Notes under the pieces: generated by a model | What the model saw: the letters and a program-made list of their open reading frames with translations, nothing else | Database searches by the model: none | What the model was told of the DNA's origin: nothing | Translations under genes and position numbers: made by a program | NCBI GenBank assembly: GCA_946811185.2 | Contig: OX328098.1 | Coordinates: 24,747,084 to 24,811,083, forward strand | Source of the DNA: Hippopus hippopus | Lineage: Eukaryota; Mollusca; Bivalvia; Cardiida; Cardiidae | DNA length: 64,000 nucleotides | Direction: 5' to 3' | Shown here: positions 32,385 to 42,443 of the stretch, piece by piece | How positions within the stretch are numbered: the first letter of the stretch is position 1 | How the letters are laid out: every line of letters begins with the position of its first letter

Positions 32385-32736
32385 TTCACATTAAGTTTTT
32401 TGCCGTACAGTATCACTTTTTTCGGCGTAGCGGAATGCCCTGGCTTTTGACCTACTTTTCGGTACTGACAAAAAGATGAATAAATGGATATTTTATATTG
32501 GTCAAAATTGTACACAGGTTTATTTTAAGGGCCACTGCCTATTTGCGGACAAATTTATGCCGTCTATCTTTTTTAATGATATTTCTTTTTTACGCTCCTT
32601 CAGAACAGTTTCTGGCAAATATTGCATGAAAAGCAGCTATTACTAGTGCAATATATTGCTGCCGTTACCACAATATCACCCTGGCTGTTTGGAAAAGACT
32701 TTTCATTTAAATTTTTGTCCCATGTGTAATTTATGA

Positions 32737-32948
32737 TTGAGCATTGCTCTGGCGAAATGGGGTTTAATGCATCCCTATAATACATTACCAAGCAAGTCAT
32801 GAATGTGGATCCATCAAATCCATTTTGTCTAACAACCGACTAAATCATGAGGTAAAATGGTCCTAGAATATCGCGAACTGCGTAGGGTTACATGGGGCGA
32901 TATGTTCTGCAGAAGCATTTAACCCTGTTTTTACAGAACGTGGCCCAA
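32737..32948. repeat. Family A palindromic element
   Basis: 'TTGAGCATTGCTCTGGCGAA' to 'ACAGAACGTGGCCCAAT'. The core is heavily decayed. Confidence 0.7.
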
Positions 32949-33060
32949 TTAAGTCTAACTGATCCAAAAATGTCGCTTTAAGCAAGAAATCAAGAAGACC
33001 ATGTTGTTTGAATTTGTCCAACTTTTATCCAAGGGATTCTTTGAAAAAATATCATAATGA

Positions 33061-33179
33061 ATGAATGAGTGAGTGAGTGAGTGAGTGAGTGAGTGAGTGA
33101 GTGAGTGAGTGAGTGAGTGAGTGAGTGAGTGAGTGAGTGAGTGAGTGAGTGAGTGAGTGAGTGAGTGAATGAATGAATG
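33061..33179. repeat. (GAGT)n microsatellite
   Basis: About 27 uninterrupted GAGT units, with GAAT units at both edges. Confidence 0.95.
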
Positions 33180-33414
33180 CAGCAGATTATTCATAAAAAG
33201 AGTAATTCCTGTACAAATGAATGCATCACAGTATGAATTAATAAATTGAACAATCCCTTCCAACTATAGACATTTTTTCAGTTACATGAATGAAACTTTT
33301 ACAGTTACATAAGTCTTTGGGAATATTTATAATAGTAACATATGTTATTTCTAAAGAATAAACGGTAAACAAATTGATTATCCATTCATAAGGTAAACTA
33401 TCAATTAACTGTTA

Positions 33415-33560
33415 ACCAGACGTGAAAATTGTAGACTTCCTAATTGAAAGCATCTGCAGACATGTTAAGAGTGTCGTAAATGATTGGATTTGTCTTAAAT
33501 ATGGTAGAAAACATTTTGGGAAAAAGGAGAATCCTTTTCCCACAATGTTTTCAAAAGTAG
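33415..33560. repeat. Family D element
   Basis: 'TGTAGACTTCCTAATTGAAA', 'GAAAACATTTTGGGAAAAAG', 'CCCACAATGTTTTCAAAAGT'; the hairpin loop is mostly lost. Confidence 0.6.
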
Positions 33561-33649
33561 CCTTTGCTCAGAGTGGGTATGCATCATTCCAGTGTAAGGT
33601 CTATAGAATTAGCAACTACCTAGTAGCGAGAGACAGGCAGGGGAAATAC

Positions 33650-34400
33650 ACCAAAACGAAACGCTGCGCGACATTTAGTCGAAAAACATTTCGCCGATGC
33701 GATGTTTGGTCGAATTCGAAGTCCCGGCAATGCGATGTTTTGTCGAGTACGACATTTAGCCGAAAATCGCCAAAATCTGATTAAAATTATGGCATTTGGT
33801 CGAAAAAATACTATCCTACTTTTTGTTAAGTATTTCTGAACTGTTAGGACTCTTTGCCATTTTTATCCTATGATTTAACTGCAACGTTGACCTTCGTTAT
33901 GGGCAGTTCATTTTTTTATTATTTAAGCACAGCTAATGTTCGAGCCTTTTTTATTTCGGTAGCTTGTATTCATCTGAATCTGTGACACCGTAAATGAAAT
34001 GGATTGTCAACAATATACCTTTCATTTCGTAAAAAAAAAAAAAACGTCTCTGAAATAAAGAAGGGGAAACTGAAACTGGGCTGTTTATTGTTTATTGGAA
34101 CTTCGACTGAACATTTTGCTGCATGTCTGAAAAATTCGAAAACAAAAATGTCTGTAAAATCTGTATACCAACAGCATAAGTCTACTACCACCTAAACACT
34201 CCAGTTCTAGTCGTCTCCCAAACTTCTGAAGATTTTTTTTATTTTTGTACGAAATCGACGTAATTCGTCGAAGCTCGACCAAGTGTCGCTTCGACCAGAT
34301 GTCGTGTTCTGCGAAAGAACGAATCGGCAATACTGGTCTTCACTGTACGTGTTTTTAGACAAAATGGTTTTCGACGAAATACCGTAAATCCGTAAGAAAT
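33650..34400. repeat. Segment with opposed CGACATTTGGTCGAA-like motifs
   Basis: Left part has 'GCGACATTTAGTCGAAAAAC', 'GCGATGTTTGGTCGAA' and 'ACGACATTTAGCCGAAAA'. The right part (34,250-34,385) has the opposite orientation (TCGACCAAGTGTCG, TTCGACCAGATGTCG). Possibly the subterminal repeats of a DNA transposon; the ends are undefined. Confidence 0.45.
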
Positions 34401-34544
34401 TCACAACGGGCACTGTAGCTGAAAGAGTCGAATGTTCTTTGCAACAATAAAAAAAAAAAAAAAAGCAGGAAAAAAGGACTACATTTAGATTGTATTTTTA
34501 CTCTTTTTGATCACTGTACTCACAGGTTGTCAGCCACAAGGATA

Positions 34545-34825
34545 TAAGGAGCCGATGGCTTGCCTGTTGCGATGTTTTTTCTTCCGACCGGGTCCTGCAC
34601 GTTCAGTCGTACAGGTGTTGGGTTTGAGACCTGGAGGTCGCCAGGTTCGATTCTTACCCAAAAAAGATTTTTTTTGAGGGAGTTTCCTTGGGAAAGACAC
34701 TTCATGAATAGCCTCAGCCTAGAACTGATGAACGCCAGGACATACATGAGAAAGTGAGATGTCCCGATGACATGACTAAAATAATGTTGGAAGCGACACT
34801 GTTCAGTCAGTCATTCATTTCGACG
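34545..34825 (+). mobile_element. tRNA-derived SINE, plus strand
   Basis: B-box-like 'AGGTTCGATTCTTACCC', then 'CTTGGGAAAGACACTTCA', 'AGCCTAGAACTGATGAA', 'GACATGACTAAAATAATGTT' and a (CAGT/CATT)n tail. Same tail block as the 12.76-kb SINE. Confidence 0.75.
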
Positions 34826-35221
34826 ATGTAATTCAAAGACCCTTTGTTTATCACAAAAACCTAGTTTCATATCCAATAAAAACTATTGACATTATTTGTG
34901 TTCGTGCGAATTTATTAGTATAACTTGTCCACGTTAATTAGAAACTTATACCAATTGGTTACATATTCTAGAAATAATTCGATATCTGTTCACTTATCCA
35001 GAGCGGTCATTGTCTTCGTGGTTTTCTATGTTTTATAACACTTAAAAAGATACCAGCAGACAAAACCAAGTTGATGGCATCGAAAACAAACAGTAATTTT
35101 TTAAATTTGGCAAAAATGAGGGATTTTAGGAGGGTGAAAAACAAAAGTAAATACACTGATTACAAATACATGTATGTACAACAGCCCAGCCGTATCATGC
35201 AAGTACTCTGTGTAGTTTTTT
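34826..35221. other. Unassigned stretch
   Basis: Nothing recognised. Confidence 0.4.
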
Positions 35222-36985
35222 GCTCACCTGAGCACGGAGTGCTCAAGGTGAGCTATTCTGATCGTGCTGTGTCCGGCATCCGGCGTGAGTCGTCAACTTT
35301 TACCTTGTGTACGCTCTACAGGCCACATTTTCAGTCTGATTCTTATGGAAATTGGTCAGAATGCTTGTTTTGGTGATATCTAGGTTAAATCTTTGAAAAA
35401 CCTTGTATACGCTCTAAAGGCCACACTTTTATTAAAGTTGATCAAAATGTTTGTCTTGATGATAGATCGGAAGAGTTGAAAATGGGTCACGTTGGATAAA
35501 AAAGATAGGCGACCAAGTCAAATATTAGAAAAACCTTTGCACCCTTTAGAGGTCAATTCTTCAATCCAATACGCATGTAACTTGATCAGAATGTTTGTCT
35601 TGATGATATCTGGGGCCATTTTAAAAATTAGGCATATTATGTCAAAAACTAGATAGCCAGATCATATCTTTAAAAAAGCATTGTGTACACTCTAGATGCC
35701 ACATTTCAGTACGATAATGAAAGTTAGTCGAAATGTTTGCCTGTATGATTTCTCGGAGAATTCGAAAACCTGTCACGTTGGGCGAAAAACTAGGTCACTA
35801 GGTCAAATCTTAGAAAAATCTTGTGTTTATTCTAGAGGCCACATTTTCAGTCCAATACTCATAAACAGTGGTCTGAATGTTTTTCTTGATAATATCTCGA
35901 CGAGTTCGAAAAAATACCACACACACATACACACACAGATCTGGTAAAAAACTATATCACAGCGTCAAATGTTGAAAAACCTGGTGTACACTCTAGAGGC
36001 CAAATTTCTTGTCAAGTACTCATGACAGTTGGTCAGTATATTTGTCTTGTTGATATTTCAGACTTGTTTCAAAACATATTATACAGAGTCAAGAACTAGG
36101 TCACCAGGTCAAATTCGATTAAACCCTTGTGTACACTCAGGTGGCCACATTTTCAGTACAAATACTAATGAAGGTTGTTCAGAATGTTTGTCTTGGTGAT
36201 ATCTTAGACGAATTTGAAAATGGGTCACTTTGAGTCAAAAATTAGGTCACTGGGACAAGTCTTCTGAAAAACATTTTGTACGATGCAGCGGCCACATTTT
36301 TAGTCCAATACTTATGATGGTCTTAATGTGTATCTGAATGATATCTATGACAAGTTTGGAAATGGATTATGTCGGGTCAAAAACTAGATCACCAAGTAAA
36401 GTCTTAAAAAAAAAAAGTTTCGTACACTCTAGAGGCAACATTTTCAGTCCAATACTCATGAAACTTGCTTAGATTGTTTGTCTTGATGATATCTCAGACC
36501 AGTTGCAAAATACGTCACATCAAATCAAAAACTTAGTCACAAATTCAAGTCTTTGGAAAACCTTGTGTACACTCCAGAGGCCACATTTTCGATCCAAAGC
36601 TCACGGTTAGTATCTTTGTATTGATGATATCTCCGACAAGTTTCAAAATGGGTCGCATTGGGTCAAAAACTGGGTGTCCATGTCAAATCTTTGAAAAAAC
36701 TTGAGCACACCCTAAGGGTCACAACTCCTGAAAATTCGTCCGAATGATTGTCTTGAGATAATTCAGGATGTGTTTGAAAATGGGTCATGTTTGGTAAAAA
36801 AGTACGTCACTGAGACAAATCCTAGAAAAAGCTTGCGTACACTCTAGAGGCAACATTTTCAGTCCAATTGTCAAGAAAATTTGTATGAAAGTTTGTCTTG
36901 GTATCTTAAAAGAGATTGGAAATGGGTCACGTTGGGCCTAAAAAGCTCAGGTGAGCGACCAATGGGCCATCAAGGCCCTCTTGTT
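35222..36985. repeat. ~140-bp tandem array with GCTCACCTGAGC ends
   Basis: About twelve diverged units recur every 130-150 bp. Each has 'TTGTGTACACTCTAGAGGCC' then ACATTTTCAG, 'ATGTTTGTCTTGATGATATC' and 'GGTCACGTTGGGTCAAAAAC'. The left end is a small hairpin 'GCTCACCTGAGCAC' / 'GTGCTCAAGGTGAGC' at 35,222-35,253. The right end has 'GCTCAGGTGAGCGACCAATG' and 'CATCAAGGCCCTCTTGTTT'. The matching outer ends suggest the array is a mobile unit rather than ordinary satellite. Confidence 0.8.
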
Positions 36986-36986
36986 T

Positions 36987-37330
36987 CCGATCAGTCAATC
37001 AATCAATCAAATAATCAATCAATCAATCAAGCAAAGTACTTTATTCAGCTCTAATCTGTACAGTAAAAGATATGCGAGCATAATATAATTATACAATATA
37101 CTACACGTGACTAAGAGGGGTTTCTCATTTCCTTTTTTTACAGTAGGGGAATACTTAATAATTAAACTAAGACTTTGTCTGAGACACCATTCAGCATTTG
37201 AGAACTTTATTCCGCCTCTTAAGCATATTAAGAGACAGGCTACAGTGATAAAATGCTTTTGAGAAAATCCCTTTGAGCGTTATTCAGCCTTGACATTGTC
37301 TGCAGCAGGTCGCTTACAACTTAAATAACT
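36987..37330 (-). repeat. Retroposon 3' end with (TTGA)n tail, minus strand
   Basis: On the minus strand the segment ends in 'GCTGAATAAAGTACTTTGC' followed by about ten TTGA units at 36,990-37,030. The upstream body is unassigned. The AATAAA plus simple-repeat tail suggests a LINE or SINE 3' end. Confidence 0.5.
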
Positions 37331-37957
37331 TAAAACAATTAACATGGATACCGAACACGTGAATTTGGATACGTGAATAATCATAATTCGTACTAAGGGA
37401 GTTAGTGATTGTTGTGCAATAGTTGTATAAGATTTGCTTTAGAACACATCCATGTCACAGATGTACACTGTAAAGCCTTTTACGTACCATGCAACTTTTC
37501 CGTATAACGCATATACTCTTTGTAGAACAAAATATACTTGCTCAACACAGATGCTTGCTAAGTGCAGGTACATTTAAGAATATTTGCTTTTGCTGGGAAC
37601 ACAGTATATCATTGCTTAATACAAGCTGCTTGCTTGATAGAGGTGACTCTAAGAGAGGTTTTTTGGTATTTATATAAATTGGTCAACAGTATGAAGTCAA
37701 TACCCCCAATGATACTGTGCAAATAGTACTAATTATTTGTTTAATTGGAATCAAATATTGACTTTCTAACATTGTGCCCAATATAATGAAGGTAATTCTC
37801 CGTGGCTCTAGGAAGGATTGTAATGGGAGCGTTTGGGAGGGGTCAATTTTTTAAACCTAAAGACTGCTGCTTTTGCAGATAATCAAGATAATCAAGAACT
37901 GATAAACTTTCATGCCAAATGGTAGTCCCTGATTCAACTTTTGTTGTATCCCTTTCA
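37331..37957. other. Unassigned stretch
   Basis: Nothing recognised. It lies downstream of the ependymin-related gene's stop codon. Confidence 0.4.
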
Positions 37958-38155
37958 GCACCATAGTCAAGAAAAAGTGCTTTTGTGGACGACATGGATC
38001 AAGATAAGACTCCAGTGAACATACAGTGTGATCTTTGATCTATACCATCCACTTCTAGCCTACAAGATAGAATTCTTTCTAAGTTTCAGTTGAATGTAAT
38101 TTCAGTCGTCGAACGAGGCTCAATGTATGTATTTGGCGCTGAAAGAGATAAATAA
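37958..38155. repeat. Family C' element at the 3' side of the ependymin-related gene
   Basis: 'CCCTTTCAGCACCATAGTCA' at the left and 'GGCGCTGAAAGAGATAA' at the right, with core 'ATCAAGATAAGACTCC' ... 'GTGTGATCTTTGATCTATAC'. It begins about 105 bp beyond the stop codon, so it may lie in the 3' UTR. Confidence 0.7.
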
Positions 38156-38259
38156 ATGGCTTCGAAACGAGAAGTCAACAAATTCAATTTTCAGAATGAG
38201 ATAAGCAGTAACATTTCGCAATGAAGAAAACGGTGTTTCGATTTGGTGGCATAAACGGC

Positions 38260-38332
38260 TCAGTTTGTCTTACACTCTGGTGGAATATCGAACACGCTAC
38301 TACTGTTGAAGCCAGCATGTATGTTGAAATAT
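38260..38332 (-). CDS. Ependymin-related gene, exon 5 (last)
   Basis: Preceded on the minus strand by 'CTCTGTTTTCAG'. One base completes codon 171; 23 codons follow (YFNIHAGFNSSSVFDIPPEC, then KTN) and TGA at 38,260-38,262. The ending is characteristic of ependymin-related proteins. No clear AATAAA is visible before the C' element. Confidence 0.9.
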
Positions 38333-41300
38333 CTGAAAACAGAGAAATCAAAGTGCTGTAGGTACTGATCTACATTCCACCTCTAAAAGTCTGACTGTCA
38401 AAATTTTAACGATACTAGGGCAATGAAAAAGTAGCCGTGGATACTTTACACTAGAATTGGCTTTAGATAGGCTTGAACCCAGAACCGCCTGGTTACAAAA
38501 CCTTTGTAAGGAAACGTGGAAGTCCATCTGCAAGGGCCGGAAGAAGTATATCATTATTACCTTCATTTATAAATACGTAAGTTTACAAAAGTAGACACGT
38601 GCTTGTAAGGGACAAATCTCGAGACACTGAGGGTGTAGGTTCCATTCTTAAGGCTGATCAAAATCACCGTTTGACTTTAGGGTGAGACCTTAAACCGAGA
38701 TGCCATGTGACAGTGATATTCAGCAACCATGTTATGGAATAAGACTTAACTTATGATGGTTTTCGTCCTGTATCATGAGGTAAAATGGTCATTTGACAGA
38801 CAGAAAAATTACCTATAGCAAAAAGATCGACCCATGTCAGCCTGCGAACCCCCTCTTTTTTCCACAGAGTATGGCTGAATTATTAACGGATGAAAATATG
38901 TAAGTTCGTATTGATTATCATCATTCTTACCATTTTCTACAACTTAATCGAAAGCCTTCTATCGCAGTCGTAGAGACAAGATATTGTTTCTAGGTGTATT
39001 AAACATGGAAAATCTTTATCATTCTAGCTAAGCCGATATAAATGGTTTTGATCACGACACGGAAATAACATACAATATAGACAATCACGGGATACGTGTT
39101 TTTATCAAATCTATACTAGTTCAAGCCTTGTTATAATGACACATTTTTCTATTTTGTTTGTTTTGGGGTTTTTTAACCGCCATTCTTAATAGTGCACCTA
39201 TCCATGGTTTCCTTGACCCGTTTTCCCCAGTTCTTACAAGATCATTGCCAAGCCATGGGCTTCTTTCCAACATAAACGTCATCGGAACAATGTTCGGCGG
39301 TGAGAAAGAAACGAATCCTGTAACAATAGCAATCATCAATGTTCGACAAGAACTTGGTTGAACTGGGAACAGAAACATCGACCCCTATACTTCAAGCTCT
39401 AAAACTATCATGTTACCGATAGAGCTACCAGGTTGGTTTTGTTAGAGTCTGAAGTTTTTTAAGTCACTGAGGGGAAAAGGACGAATGGCTCCTTACTCGC
39501 TACAATTTATTGGGGTTTTTAGTGTGTGTTTGTTTGATTTGTTTCTTAGTTGGTTGTTTTTGTATAACATTAGGGCCAATGGAAGCCAAAAGTAAACAAT
39601 GCAGGTGCACAAATGCATTTAAATTTAAATGATACCATTTTAAAATATGAAAATTATGAGAAGATAACAATCTGTTATTGTACGGTCGGTTCGAGCGTTA
39701 GCTGCTGGCAGAAATATGAATATTAAAACCAGGTAAAAACTGAACGAAGGGTAGAGCAACCTGGCAACTATTTACCTAGTTTTGAAATTTATTTTTCTGC
39801 CGGGACAAACACTTGGATCAACCTTACAATAACAGATACTCATCTTCACAATAATTTCTATACTTTTTAATGGTTTGATTTAAATCCACTTTAATGCACG
39901 CTTTGTTTACTTTTGGCCGCCATGTGGCTTTTTAGAAATGTTTCTAGCCTTCGCTTCATTCGTTTCTCCTCCATACTACTATTGAGACTTTTCATCAGAT
40001 GTAAAAATAATTTCTGATAATTACACAACCATTCAAAATCAAAGAGGCGTAGTTACGATGAAACTGAAATAATACAATGTATAGAGGATAATCAACTGGT
40101 TGTGTGTGATATTAAAAATCTGTCACTCGAATGGGGTGTGATGCGGTTGAAAAACGAGTACGAGGGACTAATTTTTTAAACGCATCAAACCCCATTCGAG
40201 TGACAGATTTTTATATCATAGACAACCACTTGATTATTCTATTTATCATATTCCTAATTCACAATGTGTTTTCTAATAATTATCAAGAACGCTACAAAAG
40301 ACTTTTCTTTACAAATACAGTATCCATTTTTGGCAAAAGCACCCGATGACGTAAAGCGCGAGAATTTAGAGTAAATGCGTGTAAATTACGTCATATATCT
40401 CTCCATTTGAAAGGCAGGCATTGTTCTGTAACTTTATAATTTAAAACCAGCCTTGTGAAATTAAACGTATGGAATATTTAATCCTGCCCCACATGACAAT
40501 GGTAAGACTCTCCCGAATTCGAATCATCTCCGGGTGACAAATACAAAATTGGTACAAAAAGACCCTAGGTTTTCTGATAGGATGGAAAACACTGTAGAAA
40601 AAGGAGAAAATGCTGGTTACTAGCATTGTTTTGTTTTTCAACAATATTTTCAAAATCTTTCTCCCACAAAAGCTTTCTCCTTTACCCGAAATGTTTTCAA
40701 AAGATTTCTCCCACAAGGTTGTTATAACTCAGGATTGTTTGACAAAGGATTAAGGTAAGACTTTATCGAAAATCTTTTCACTGTGCTATTGTTTACTAAA
40801 GATGTTTGAAGCAGATACAGAAACATTAGACTGAGCAGTATAGGAAAAAAGTAGTTCCGGCAAACATTCTAAAACTAAATCGTCACTAGTGATGATACCA
40901 TATCATCACTAGTAGTGTTATTCACTGTGAAAAACTGAAAAAAATAATACATTTAGAAATCTCAGTAATTCACTGATATATAGGATCTGACATGAGTTTG
41001 TGTTTGAGGTAAAATTTTATTGAACGAGTCTAGGGAAAATGTTATTAAGCGAGCCTTTGGCGAGCTTAATAACATTTTTTCTTGACGAGTTTCATAAAAT
41101 TTTATCTCAAACGCCACCAAGTGTCAGATTCTTTTTATCACATAACAATATTTTACAAGTTATAGATCAGAAGGTGCAAAACCATCTTAAGATGCAGGTA
41201 ATATCCGCAAAAACCATTCACTTCCATGAAAAACGTACAAAATGAGGTCAAAAATGACGTCACACAATTGTAATACCAAACGTGTATAAGATAAGAAAAT

Positions 41301-42412
41301 TCGTAATGGGTATATTACACTGAAAACAAGTTATGTGATAAAGGAATATAATAAAAAACATTATTCCAGCCTTTCAATTTTAATTTTCAGGTACCTGCTC
41401 TCCACGTAACCAGTAACGTCATTGTAGTAGTTATCCCCTATCGGAATACATCCTGGAATGGTCACAACAGTCGAATATCTCACTGAAAAATACAGGTCAT
41501 AGATCTCTACCAGACGAGAACATTATAGAATCGTCCATTTTGAAAGCATTTGCAGGCGGCAAATTAAAAGTGGTTCAGATAATGGGAAATGTCTTTGTAA
41601 GAGTAATAAACACGGTGAGAAATGCACCGTTTCCTTCTTTCCCAACTCTGTCTTCAAAAGGCTTTTCCTAAAGGTCGTAAAACATGGAACTGTTTGGTAA
41701 AGGGTTAAATGATTGATGATTTGAATGCAGAGGGGAAAAGAGAGAGAAAATGAAAGACGGGCAAACAAACAGAAAGATAGACAGGTGATTATAGAATCAC
41801 AGGAAAAAACAGAAAGATAGACAGAGGTTACAGAACCATAGAAAAGAACAAAGACAGAAAAGGCAGAGAACTAGTCGTTTGTCAGTTGTTTATAATATAT
41901 CACTAGATAAAACGGTGTAGTAAAACGGGTACATTTTCAACTATAGAAATCATTCATTCAAGATCAGTAGACAAGATTTGTCTCATCTTAATTCGATTAA
42001 TTCTTTCACCGCCAAATATATATAAACTCGACTCTTTCGATGCCTAAAATTCAACCCATTGAACATCAGAACGACTTTAGATCCCTAAAGGCTTGACAAA
42101 ACAAACGGCCGGATTGATCAAAGCTCAGACTGCGCGGTAATGCATCTGCGTGATCTAGTATACCAAGCCAGCTATCACATGATTATGAATCCATACAATA
42201 AAATTTGTCTAACAGCCGACTGAATCATTAGGTACAATGGTCCTTTGACATGCAGAAAATAGACCGACAGCGAAAGGTTCGATTCATGTCAGCCTTCGCG
42301 GACGGCGCAAGATGACCCGGGTCGATACTTTGAGCAGATACATGAAACCCTCTTTTCACAGAATAAGGTTCATATATTTGCATGATTTGTCAGTATTTAC
42401 ACACACACACAC

Positions 42413-42443
<31 letters not shown>

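Larger units (their letters stand above)
30222..32546. mobile_element. Element with ~125-bp inverted ends
   Basis: Left end 30,222-30,345 (GCAAATAGGTAAGGGCCCTT ... GTACCGAAAAGTAGGTCAAA) is matched in reverse complement by 32,405-32,546 (GACCTACTTTTCGGTACTGA ... GGGCCACTGCCTATTTGC) at roughly 75-80% by eye. The interior carries a family C core, a D element, an A element and a SINE. No transposase is seen. No target duplication was confirmed; the flanks show weak similarity, so boundaries may lie slightly further out. Confidence 0.6.
38333..41394 (-). other. Intron 4 of the ependymin-related gene
   Basis: 3,062 bp, GTACCT ... TTTCAG. It contains a SINE fragment (38,583-38,760), a partial A element, a SINE, a MITE, two hairpin repeats and a D element, listed separately. 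It also has a possible SINE-like segment near 38,400-38,560. Confidence 0.8.

Noticed and set aside
32955..33263. Repeat protein with LTHSLTHS units
   Set aside because: It is a translation of the (GAGT)n microsatellite.
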